Assembly: GCA_947311745.1 (NCBI GenBank)
Contig: CAMZLT010000200.1
Location: 1-7,098 of the forward strand
Reading direction: 5' to 3'
DNA: 7,098 nt
DNA from: an uncultured Flavobacteriaceae bacterium
GTDB taxonomy: Bacteria; Bacteroidota; Bacteroidia; Flavobacteriales; Flavobacteriaceae
Shown: piece by piece, positions 1 to 6,512 of the stretch
Numbering within the stretch: position 1 is the stretch's first letter
Layout of the letters: the number at the start of each line of letters is the position of its first letter
The notes under the pieces: model-generated
The model's input: only the letters and a program-made list of their open reading frames with translations
Database searches by the model: none
Told to the model about the DNA's origin: nothing
Translations under genes and position numbers: made by a program

Positions 1-1
1 A

Positions 2-610
2 ATCGTTTTTTTAGATGCAGGAACAGACGGCTACGATCTACAATATGATGCAGATAGACCACAAGGCTATGTTATGGGATTTTATTCGGTTATTCCGGAT
101 CATTATTTAGCAATTCAAGCGCTACCTGTTTTAACTGGAGAAAAAATAATTCCGTTAGGGTATTATCAAAACGAACCAACTATTTCGGATTTAAATATCG
201 GAATTGACCATTATCAAGGTAATTTTACCGATTATGAAGTATTTTTGAAAGATTATTTATTAAATGTAGAACACGATTTACAGCAATCGGATTATGCCTT
301 TATTTCGGATGGTGTAGGCTATTTTAACACGCGTTTTGAATTGCGTATTGTTCCAAATGTATTGCATTCGGAATCTATTACACAAGAAAAAATACATCTT
401 ACTATAAATTCAGCCTTTTTAGAAGTACATGCAAGTTCAAATAAAATAAAGAATATTGCCATTTTTTCTATCTTAGGGAAAAAGTTATTTCAAGCTACAT
501 ATAACAGAAATGAAGTGGCAATAAGCAGAGAAAAAATAGATTATAAAGGAATTATACTTCTTAAAATTCAAACAGAAAACGGAATTGTAGTTAAAAAATA
601 TTACCTATAA
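2..610 (+). CDS. Secreted protein with C-terminal type IX secretion (T9SS type A) sorting domain, 5'-truncated
   Basis: The reading frame is open from the window edge, so the start codon lies upstream and only the last 202 residues are seen. Residues about 1-120 of the fragment have the beta-rich character of the segment that often precedes the sorting domain in flavobacterial adhesins and surface proteins (DAGTDGYDLQYDADRPQG, then AIQALPVLTGEKIIPLGY, then LKDYLLNVEHDLQQSDYAF). Residues about 130-202 match the Por_Secre_tail pattern: a central IFSILGKKLFQ strand, a KGIILLKI strand and a terminal NGIVVKKYYL. In this family the tail directs outer-membrane export through the type IX system and is then removed during surface attachment or release. 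What the mature part binds or degrades cannot be told because the N-terminal portion is missing. The internal ATG at 74 is not the true start, since the similarity continues upstream of it. A hairpin follows the stop codon, so transcription probably ends here. Confidence 0.85.
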   Translation: MVFLDAGTDGYDLQYDADRPQGYVMGFYSVIPDHYLAIQALPVLTGEKIIPLGYYQNEPTISDLNIGIDHYQGNFTDYEVFLKDYLLNVEHDLQQSDYAFISDGVGYFNTRFELRIVPNVLHSESITQEKIHLTINSAFLEVHASSNKIKNIAIFSILGKKLFQATYNRNEVAISREKIDYKGIILLKIQTENGIVVKKYYL

Positions 611-622
611 AGGCACATCTTT

Positions 623-651
623 TTTGTAATCAATGCATTACAAATGTTTTT
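623..651 (+). terminator. Possible terminator hairpin after the T9SS protein gene
   Basis: A perfect 8-bp inverted repeat, TTTGTAAT (623-630) and ATTACAAA (637-644), encloses a 6-base loop and is followed by TGTTTTT (645-651). It sits 12 bp after the stop codon of the upstream gene, which is the right place for an intrinsic terminator. The stem has only one G-C pair and the T-tract is short, so it would be a weak terminator. Chance is a real alternative in such AT-rich DNA. Confidence 0.4.
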
Positions 652-700
652 CCGAATTATTTTTTTAAAGCATATAATAAGCTGTTTTTTATTTTTTTAG

Positions 701-708
701 TACTTTTG
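701..708 (+). promoter_or_regulatory. Probable -7 promoter element (TAnnTTTG) for the seven-gene run
   Basis: TACTTTTG at 701-708 fits the Bacteroidota -7 consensus TAnnTTTG exactly. It lies 26 bp before the TTG start of the MCE gene, which would leave a leader of roughly 20 nucleotides. No clear TTG -33 element is present at the usual distance; CTG at 682-684 within a T-rich stretch is the nearest. This is the only convincing promoter element noticed upstream of the gene run on the + strand. Confidence 0.5.
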
Positions 709-733
709 TTAATTAAGCATAAATAGACAGACA

Positions 734-1690
734 TTGAAAATATCAAAAGAATTAAAAACAGGAATTATAGCAACAATTGCTATTGCATTATTATTTTGGG
801 GTTTGAATTTTTTAAAAAAACAAAACCTTTTTGAAAAAGAACGTGTGTATTTTTCAAAATTTGATAATGTGCAAGGTTTATCCAATTCTAGCGTTGTTAT
901 GCTAAACGGTTTGCAAGTTGGTAATGTTATGGATGTGAGTTTTGATACCGAAAAACAAGGTAGCTTTATTGTAAAATATAGAATTACTAAAAATATTTAT
1001 TTTTCCGATAAAAGTGTGGCAAAAATTATTCCACCGACAGTAATGGGTTCTACTTTACTAGCAATCATACCAGATTTCTCAGGTGAAAACGCAGCTTCAG
1101 GCACATTTCTTAAAGGAAGTGTAGATCAAGGGTTAATGGCTTCTTTAACCGATAAATTTAACCCACTAAACGAAAAATTGAGTAGTGTAATGACTAATGT
1201 AGATCAGCTTTTAGTAAAATTAAACGCTACCTTAGACACCAATACACAAAATAATATCAAAGCAAGTATTGCAAGTTTAAACGCATCGTTAAAAAGTTTT
1301 AAAAACGTTTCAAATAATTTTGATGCCATGTTAGTACAAAACAAAGAAAAATTTTCTAACATTATGACCAATGCTGATGATGCAACAAAAAATTTCAAAA
1401 ACATGGCTGCTAAAATAGACAAAGCCAATCTTACAGATGATTTAAAGCAAACCATTACAAAATTAAATACATCATTAAATAGCTTTGATAAAATTTTAGC
1501 AAATATAGAAAAAGGCGAAGGCTCTATGGGAATGCTTTTAAAAGATAAAGGCATGTACAATAATCTAGAAAACGCTTCCAAAGAAATGGAGGAATTATTA
1601 CGCGAAATGAAATTACATCCAAAGCGATTTGTACATTTTTCTCTTTTCGGAAAGAAAGATAAAGGTTATAAAAAAGATACTGTAAAATAA
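734..1690 (+). CDS. MlaD/MCE-family lipid-transport protein
   Basis: This 318-residue protein has one N-terminal membrane anchor (residues about 8-27, rich in I, A, L, F and W), an MCE domain (about 36-115, including FDNVQGLSNSSVVMLNGLQV) and a long helical C-terminal region rich in Asn, Lys, Ser and Leu (about 130-290). It ends in a GEGSMGMLLKDKG segment (261-273) and HPKRFVHFSLFGKK (295-308), features I recall from Bacteroidota MlaD homologues. MCE proteins form hexameric rings or tubes in the periplasm that carry phospholipids between inner and outer membranes. No permease (MlaE) or ATPase (MlaF) gene is in the window, so these would be elsewhere. The start is TTG: an in-frame TAA at 710-712 excludes a far upstream start, no ATG or GTG lies between, and the next in-frame Met (residue 56) would remove the anchor. 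First gene of the probable operon. Confidence 0.88.
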   Translation: MKISKELKTGIIATIAIALLFWGLNFLKKQNLFEKERVYFSKFDNVQGLSNSSVVMLNGLQVGNVMDVSFDTEKQGSFIVKYRITKNIYFSDKSVAKIIPPTVMGSTLLAIIPDFSGENAASGTFLKGSVDQGLMASLTDKFNPLNEKLSSVMTNVDQLLVKLNATLDTNTQNNIKASIASLNASLKSFKNVSNNFDAMLVQNKEKFSNIMTNADDATKNFKNMAAKIDKANLTDDLKQTITKLNTSLNSFDKILANIEKGEGSMGMLLKDKGMYNNLENASKEMEELLREMKLHPKRFVHFSLFGKKDKGYKKDTVK

Positions 1691-1707
1691 ACGATAAAGA
1701 CATTAAA

Positions 1708-3033
1708 ATGCAATACATACCAAATATAATTTTCGCAATATTATTAGCTTTCGCTGGAATTTTCTTTGCAAAAAATGTAAAAAAATTAATTCGAAATATA
1801 AAATTAGGGAAAGATCTAAACCGATCTGATAGAAAATCCGAACGTTGGAAAAATATGACTATGCTAGCTTTAGGACAGTCAAAAATGACTAAAAGACCAA
1901 TTGCAGGACTGTTGCATATTGTGGTTTATGTTGGTTTCATCATCATAAATATTGAAGTATTAGAAATTATTTTAGACGGTTTACTAGGAACACATCGTAT
2001 TTTTTCACCACTAGGTAAAATGTATAATTTTTTAATCGGAACGTTTGAAATATTAGCCTTTATGGTATTATTTTCTGTTATCGTATTTTGGATTAGAAGA
2101 CAAATACTTAAAATCCCTCGTTTTTGGAATAAAGAAATGAAATCTTGGGCAAAAAACGATGCCTTGTATATTTTGTATTTTGAAATGGTACTAATGAGTT
2201 TATTTTTATTAATGAACGCAGCAGATTACAACCTACAACAATTAAATGCCGAACATTACACACATGCAGGAAGTTTTCCTGTAAGTCAATATCTTGCACC
2301 AATGCTTTCAGGATTATCACAAGGAAGCCTAATACTAATTGAACGCAGTGCTTGGTGGTTACATATTATTGGTATTTTTATTTTTCTGAATTATTTATAC
2401 TACTCCAAACACTTACACATTTTATTAGCATTTCCTAATACCTACTACGCTAATTTAGAAGCTAAAGGAAAATTTACAAACGATAAAAATGTTACAACTG
2501 AAGTAAAAATGATGCTAGATCCAAATGCCGATCCATACGCAATGCCTGAAGAACCAGCCGAAGGTGAAGTCCCTGAAAAATTTGGAGCATCAGATATTTT
2601 TGACTTAAATTGGACAAACATTTTAAATGCATATACTTGTACAGAATGTGGACGATGTACTTCCGTTTGTCCTGCAAATATTACAGGAAAAGAGCTCTCA
2701 CCAAGAGCAATAATGATGAAAACTCGTGATCGTGTTGAAGAAGTTGGTAAAAATATCGATACAAATGGTTCGTTTAAAGACGATCAAAAACAACTATTAA
2801 ACGATTATATTACACCAGAAGAACTTTGGGCTTGTACTAGCTGTAACGCTTGTGTAGAAGAATGTCCGATAAATATTAGTCCGTTAGATATTATCATGCA
2901 AATGCGTCAATATTTAGTAATGGAACAATCCGCAGCTCCACAAGAGTTAAACATGATGATGACCAATATTGAAAATAACGGAGCTCCTTGGCAATACAAC
3001 CAAATGGATAGATTAAACTGGAAAGACGAATAA
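1708..3033 (+). CDS. Membrane-bound 4Fe-4S dicluster oxidoreductase subunit with NarI-like domain
   Basis: The 441-residue protein has two parts. The N-terminal half has about five hydrophobic segments (near residues 3-22, 63-92, 107-128, 150-171 and 214-234) and resembles the nitrate reductase gamma/NarI fold; H70, H219, H235 and H237 lie in or beside these segments and are candidate haem b ligands. The C-terminal part has two ferredoxin motifs, CTECGRCTSVCP (C311, C314, C317, C321) and CTSCNACVEECP (C376, C379, C382, C386), each expected to bind one 4Fe-4S cluster with the fourth cysteine crossing over. This arrangement occurs in HdrE/HdrC-, DsrM/DsrK- and EtfD-type systems that exchange electrons with menaquinone. 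The catalytic CCG domains of those systems are missing here but are encoded at 3548-4327, so the two probably form one complex. The gene begins 17 bp after the MCE gene and ends 7 bp before the HAD gene. Donor and acceptor are unknown. Confidence 0.85.
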   Translation: MQYIPNIIFAILLAFAGIFFAKNVKKLIRNIKLGKDLNRSDRKSERWKNMTMLALGQSKMTKRPIAGLLHIVVYVGFIIINIEVLEIILDGLLGTHRIFSPLGKMYNFLIGTFEILAFMVLFSVIVFWIRRQILKIPRFWNKEMKSWAKNDALYILYFEMVLMSLFLLMNAADYNLQQLNAEHYTHAGSFPVSQYLAPMLSGLSQGSLILIERSAWWLHIIGIFIFLNYLYYSKHLHILLAFPNTYYANLEAKGKFTNDKNVTTEVKMMLDPNADPYAMPEEPAEGEVPEKFGASDIFDLNWTNILNAYTCTECGRCTSVCPANITGKELSPRAIMMKTRDRVEEVGKNIDTNGSFKDDQKQLLNDYITPEELWACTSCNACVEECPINISPLDIIMQMRQYLVMEQSAAPQELNMMMTNIENNGAPWQYNQMDRLNWKDE

Positions 3034-3040
3034 ATTTACT

Positions 3041-3472
3041 ATGGCAAAAGAATTAAAAAAAATAACCGATAACGAAGGAAAAACACTTAGTCCGATTTTA
3101 CAAGAAGGTGTAAAAAATTACCTTATTGATATTGACGGAACTATTTGCGATGATATCCCTAATGAAGAACCTGAACGAATGCTTACTGCAAAAGCATATT
3201 CAGATGCCTTAGCAACATTAAACAGATGGTATGACGAAGGACATATAATTTGTTTTTTTACATCACGTACCGAAGAACATCGCGAATATACAGAACGTTG
3301 GTTAAAAGAAAACGGCTTTAAATACCACAGTATTTTAATGGGAAAACCACGAGGAGGAAATTACCACTGGATTGACAACCACTTAGTAAAAGCAACTAGA
3401 TATAGAGGTAAATTTACCGATTTAATAGAAAAAGAAGTAACCATAGAGGTTTTTGATGATGGAAAACATTAA
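3041..3472 (+). CDS. Small HAD-superfamily phosphatase-like protein
   Basis: The 143-residue protein has all four HAD motifs in a minimal core without an obvious cap domain. Motif I is DIDGT (D30 the nucleophile, D32 the general acid), motif II is FFTSR (T74 or S75), motif III is probably K102 in GKPRGG, and motif IV is WIDNH (D112, with N113 in the second acidic position). Residues 78-93 form the helix after motif II. These features indicate Mg2+-dependent phosphoryl transfer on an unknown small substrate. I recall close flavobacterial relatives being labelled 'phosphoheptose isomerase', but no SIS-domain pattern is visible and I do not adopt that name. The protein has no signal peptide or membrane segment, so it should be cytoplasmic. 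It starts 7 bp after the ferredoxin-type gene, indicating co-transcription, yet separates it from its likely partner gene. A heptamer-phased repeat follows its stop codon. Confidence 0.8.
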   Translation: MAKELKKITDNEGKTLSPILQEGVKNYLIDIDGTICDDIPNEEPERMLTAKAYSDALATLNRWYDEGHIICFFTSRTEEHREYTERWLKENGFKYHSILMGKPRGGNYHWIDNHLVKATRYRGKFTDLIEKEVTIEVFDDGKH

Positions 3473-3475
3473 GAT

Positions 3476-3524
3476 AGTTATGAGTTATGAGTTATAAATT
3501 AAATACTGAACACTGAATATAAAA
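3476..3524. repeat. Heptanucleotide-phased repeat tract
   Basis: Starting 3 bp after the HAD stop codon, the sequence divides into seven consecutive 7-base units: AGTTATG, AGTTATG, AGTTATA, AATTAAA, TACTGAA, CACTGAA, TATAAAA. Units 1-3 are near-identical, units 5-6 differ at one base, and units 4 and 7 are degenerate. The tract therefore contains two different heptamer types kept in the same 7-base register. It fills most of the only long gap (75 bp) inside the gene run. It could be a remnant of an intergenic short tandem repeat family. No protein-coding frame or hairpin explains it. Confidence 0.6.
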
Positions 3525-3547
3525 AACAAATTATTAAAAATAAAAAG

Positions 3548-4327
3548 ATGAACGTACCTACAATGGCAGAAATGATGGCACAAGGAAAACAACCAGAAGT
3601 ATTATTTTGGGTTGGATGTGCAGGTAGTTTTGACGATAGAGCAAAAAAAATCACTAAAGCATTTGTGAAAATTCTTAATAATGCAAATGTATCTTTTGCT
3701 GTTTTAGGAACGGAAGAAAGCTGTAGTGGTGATCCTGCAAAACGAGCAGGAAATGAATTTTTATTCCAAATGCAAGCAATGACTAATATTGAAATATTAA
3801 ACGCTTACGAAGTAAAAAAAATCGTAACTGCTTGTCCGCATTGTTTCAATACCATAAAAAATGAATATCCAGAATTAGGCGGAAAGTACCAAGTAATGCA
3901 CCACACACAATTTTTAAAATCGCTTTTAGATGAAGGGAAAATAACCGTTTCTGGCGGTTCGTACAAAGGAAAAAAAATAACCTTTCACGATCCTTGCTAT
4001 TTAGGTAGAGCAAACAGTGTTTATGAAGCACCAAGAGAATTACTAAAAAAATTAGAGGTAGAACTAGTCGAAATGAAACGCTGCAAAACAAACGGATTAT
4101 GCTGTGGAGCTGGAGGAGCACAAATGTTTAAAGATGCCGAAAAAGGCGACAAAGAAATAAATGTAGAAAGAACCGAAGAGGCACTAGAATTAAAACCAAA
4201 AATTATCGCAACTGGTTGTCCGTTTTGTAATACCATGATGACAGATGGTGTAAAAGCAAAAAATAGCGAGGAAAACACCGAAGTATTAGATATTGCTGAA
4301 ATGATAGCAAACGCAAGTGATTTATAA
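3548..4327 (+). CDS. Cysteine-rich (CCG) domain Fe-S oxidoreductase subunit, HdrB/GlcF-like
   Basis: The 259-residue soluble protein has two tandem cysteine-rich domains. The first (about residues 17-130) has C24, an ESCSGDP segment with C59, and CPHC (C96, C99). The second (about 140-240) has C150 in HDPCYLGR, the full LCCGAGG motif (C185, C186) and CPFC (C224, C227). In HdrB-type proteins such domains hold a noncubane iron-sulfur cluster at the catalytic site, and related domains occur in GlcF, LldE/LutA and the C-terminal part of EtfD. The first domain has CS in place of CC, a variant also seen in relatives with a C-T/S-GDPA/R sequence, so only the second domain keeps the full ligand set. 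Its natural partner is the ferredoxin-type membrane subunit at 1708-3033. The chosen ATG gives 16 residues before the first domain; the in-frame ATG at residue 6 is also possible. It lies 75 bp after the HAD gene and 21 bp before the SPOR-like gene. Confidence 0.85.
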   Translation: MNVPTMAEMMAQGKQPEVLFWVGCAGSFDDRAKKITKAFVKILNNANVSFAVLGTEESCSGDPAKRAGNEFLFQMQAMTNIEILNAYEVKKIVTACPHCFNTIKNEYPELGGKYQVMHHTQFLKSLLDEGKITVSGGSYKGKKITFHDPCYLGRANSVYEAPRELLKKLEVELVEMKRCKTNGLCCGAGGAQMFKDAEKGDKEINVERTEEALELKPKIIATGCPFCNTMMTDGVKAKNSEENTEVLDIAEMIANASDL

Positions 4328-4348
4328 CCCCTTAAAAACTAAAATCAA

Positions 4349-4984
4349 ATGAACTCCCCTAATGAATTAGAAGAATTAAATAAATTAGAGCAAGAAATTA
4401 GAGAAACACAAAAACTCTTGCAAAATACCGATGCTAATCTAGGTAAGTTATCTGCTTTAAAAAAACAACGAACGATATTTGCTGTCTTAGCACTACTTTT
4501 TTTATTCGCATTTCTTTGGGCAATGTTTATTAAAGATAAAAACAGGTTGAGAAATTTAGATAAACTAAATAAACGAAATGTAGTTTTAGTAAATAAAGAC
4601 ACCTTGGATTTTTATAAAGCATTTTTTGTAGAAAATAAAGATATGGAAATTTCACAAGAAACTCCTGTTACAACACAAGTTAATGACAATGAATTAAAAA
4701 GTATTAAAGATCAAAAAATTGTTTATAGTGTACAAATCGGAGCGTTTCGTAATTTTCAATTGACTTCCGATAATTTACTAAATTTAAAAGAATTTGCTAA
4801 AAATGATTTCAATAAATTTAGTATCGGAAATTATTCTAAATATGCCGAAGCAAAAGTATTGCGAGATAGTTTAAAACGATTAGGATTTAGAGATTGCTTC
4901 ATCACAGCACAATCGTATGGTAAATCTATTGATATACGAGAAGCATTAAATTTAAGCGAAGAACCAGAATTTTTAGAAAAATAA
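4349..4984 (+). CDS. Single-pass membrane protein with SPOR-like periplasmic domain
   Basis: The 211-residue protein has a charged coiled-coil N-terminus (about residues 5-40, rich in Glu, Leu, Lys and Gln), one membrane helix (about 42-61) and a C-terminal domain beginning YSVQIGAF (126-133). That opening, followed by a YSKYAEAKVLRDSLKRLGF segment and then a strand, is the beta-alpha-beta pattern of SPOR domains, which bind denuded peptidoglycan strands at sites of division or wall remodelling. The expected topology is N-terminus in the cytoplasm and SPOR-like domain in the periplasm, as in FtsN-like and DamX-like proteins, though it is shorter and not clearly FtsN. The C-terminal repeat of the SPOR fold is less clear, so the domain call is by pattern only. 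The gene ends 4 bp before the next one, indicating close co-expression with the exported protein. Confidence 0.68.
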   Translation: MNSPNELEELNKLEQEIRETQKLLQNTDANLGKLSALKKQRTIFAVLALLFLFAFLWAMFIKDKNRLRNLDKLNKRNVVLVNKDTLDFYKAFFVENKDMEISQETPVTTQVNDNELKSIKDQKIVYSVQIGAFRNFQLTSDNLLNLKEFAKNDFNKFSIGNYSKYAEAKVLRDSLKRLGFRDCFITAQSYGKSIDIREALNLSEEPEFLEK

Positions 4985-4988
4985 TATT

Positions 4989-5606
4989 ATGTTAAAAAAA
5001 ACCATCCTATTAGCCGTAATCTTAAATTTTACAAGCCTTTTTGCACAAACAGAAGACGAAGCTTACGTAATTTTAGCAAATGAAACCTGCGAATGCATTA
5101 ACAAAAAAGGCTTGGATATGACTAAAAACCAAATTAAAGCAAATCTTGGTGTTTGTATGCTAAATAGTCTCGGAAGAAATAAAGAAAAATTTAAAAAAGC
5201 AAATCTACACTTTAGCATGAATGATTACGAAAGTGGTAGAGCTTTAGGCGAAAAAGTTGGTGTGAAAATGGCAGTAATTTGTCCAGAAGTTTTTATGGTA
5301 TTTATGGATGAAGAAACAACAGATAAATTCGATGACACAGCTACTAAACCGACTACTATTTCAGGAGTAATCAAATCAATTTCAGATGGCGATATTAGTT
5401 ATATAGCCATATTTGATTTGAATAATAAAGTGCAGCAATTTATTTGGCTTAGAAATTTTGAAGGCTCCGATAAAGTTATTGAAAACGAAAAAGCTGTAAT
5501 TGGTAAAAAGGTAAAAATTGAATTTGTAAATACCGAATGTTACATTCCTAAAATGAAAAAATATTATATGCTAAAAGAAATCGTTAAAATGGAATTTATA
5601 GAATAA
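4989..5606 (+). CDS. Exported protein of unknown function with helical Cys region and possible OB-like C-terminal domain
   Basis: I do not recognise this family. The 205-residue protein begins with a clear signal peptide: KK at 3-4, a hydrophobic core at 5-17 and LFAQ at 17-20, with cleavage likely after A19, as is common in Bacteroidota. There is no lipobox Cys, so it should be periplasmic or secreted. The region about 25-106 looks mainly helical and has C34, C36, C56 and C98, which may form disulfides or bind a ligand. A Thr-rich linker (about 107-123) leads to a probable beta-barrel domain (about 124-205; alternating hydrophobic strands TISGVIKSI, YIAIFDL, KVKIEFV) reminiscent of an OB fold, with a single C184. 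It begins 4 bp after the SPOR-like gene and its stop codon overlaps the menA start by one base (TAATG), which suggests translational coupling. Confidence 0.75.
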   Translation: MLKKTILLAVILNFTSLFAQTEDEAYVILANETCECINKKGLDMTKNQIKANLGVCMLNSLGRNKEKFKKANLHFSMNDYESGRALGEKVGVKMAVICPEVFMVFMDEETTDKFDDTATKPTTISGVIKSISDGDISYIAIFDLNNKVQQFIWLRNFEGSDKVIENEKAVIGKKVKIEFVNTECYIPKMKKYYMLKEIVKMEFIE

Positions 5607-6505
5607 TGATTAAAAATTTTATTCAAGCAGCTAGGTTACGAACCTTACCGCTTTCCATTTCTGGAATTTTACTTGGCTCTTTTCTCGCTTTTTCAAAAGG
5701 ATACCAAAATTATACCATCTTTATTTTAGCACTATGTACTACTATCGGATTTCAAGTGCTTTCTAATTTTGCAAATGATTATGGCGATGGTGTAAAAGGA
5801 ACAGATAACGAAAATAGAATTGGTCCAAAACGAGCTATCCAAACAGGTGTAATTACAAAAAAACAAATGCTAACTGCAATAATTAGCACTGCTGTACTAA
5901 CTTTTTTTATCGCTTTAGCTTTAATTTATGTTTCCTTTGGTAAGGAAAATTTTATATATAGTATTATTTTTTTAACTTTAGGTATTTTTAGTATTGCTGC
6001 TGCAATTAAATATACTATGGGAAAAAATGCCTATGGTTACAGTGGGCTTGGTGATATTTTTGTTTTTTTATTCTTTGGATTAGTAAGCGTTTGTGGTTCG
6101 TATTTTTTATACACCAAACAGATAGATTACACCATCTTTTTACCTGCAATCTCAATAGGTTTATTAAGTGTTGGTGTTTTAAACCTCAACAACATGCGTG
6201 ATATTGAAAACGATAAAATTTCTAATAAAAACACCATAGTAGTTAAAATAGGAAGCAAAAAAGCTAAACAATATCATAATTTATTAGTAATAGGAAGTTT
6301 TAGTGCTATGCTCTTTTTTAGTTTTTTAAATGATAATCATTTTTTCAATTATATATATATTCTTGCATTTTTACCTATTTTCTTACATTTAAAACGTGTA
6401 AATTCAAACTCTAAACCACGATTATTAGATCCAGAATTAAAAAAATTAGCATTAAGCACCTTTTTATTAGTAATCCTTTTTGGAATTAGTAGAATATTGG
6501 GCTAA
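5606..6505 (+). CDS. menA: 1,4-dihydroxy-2-naphthoate polyprenyltransferase
   Basis: The 299-residue integral membrane protein belongs to the UbiA prenyltransferase superfamily. It starts with IQAARLRTLPLSISGILLGS, the typical MenA opening, and has the first Asp-rich motif NDYGDGVKGTD (N57, D58, D61, D67) and the second, MRDIEND (R198, D199, E201, D203), both of which hold Mg2+-prenyl diphosphate. About eight or nine membrane helices are visible, matching the fold. The enzyme joins a polyprenyl chain to 1,4-dihydroxy-2-naphthoate to form demethylmenaquinone, the membrane step of menaquinone synthesis. Its length is usual for the family. The start overlaps the preceding stop by one base, and the gene is the last in the + strand run, so it probably relies on the upstream promoter. 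Other men genes are absent from the window. Confidence 0.93.
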   Translation: MIKNFIQAARLRTLPLSISGILLGSFLAFSKGYQNYTIFILALCTTIGFQVLSNFANDYGDGVKGTDNENRIGPKRAIQTGVITKKQMLTAIISTAVLTFFIALALIYVSFGKENFIYSIIFLTLGIFSIAAAIKYTMGKNAYGYSGLGDIFVFLFFGLVSVCGSYFLYTKQIDYTIFLPAISIGLLSVGVLNLNNMRDIENDKISNKNTIVVKIGSKKAKQYHNLLVIGSFSAMLFFSFLNDNHFFNYIYILAFLPIFLHLKRVNSNSKPRLLDPELKKLALSTFLLVILFGISRILG

Positions 6506-6512
6506 TACTATT

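Noticed and set aside
1204..1718. Two overlapping open frames on the - strand opposite the end of the MCE gene
   Set aside because: They are antisense to a well-supported gene, show no family resemblance, and their hydrophobic composition follows from the Asn/Lys-rich sense strand.
2108..2677. Two - strand open frames opposite the membrane Fe-S subunit
   Set aside because: They overlap a gene with clear ferredoxin motifs in the sense frame and have no recognisable domain or start context.
3041..3472. Annotation as phosphoheptose isomerase
   Set aside because: The four HAD motifs are present and no sugar-isomerase (SIS) pattern is visible, so that label would be misleading.
3846..4602. Three - strand open frames opposite the CCG-domain and SPOR-like genes
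   Set aside because: All are antisense shadows; the sense frames carry cysteine motifs, a membrane helix and a SPOR-like domain that explain the region.
6340..6362. TA dinucleotide run within menA
   Set aside because: It is short, in frame within a membrane helix (Ile/Tyr codons), and is expected at this base composition.
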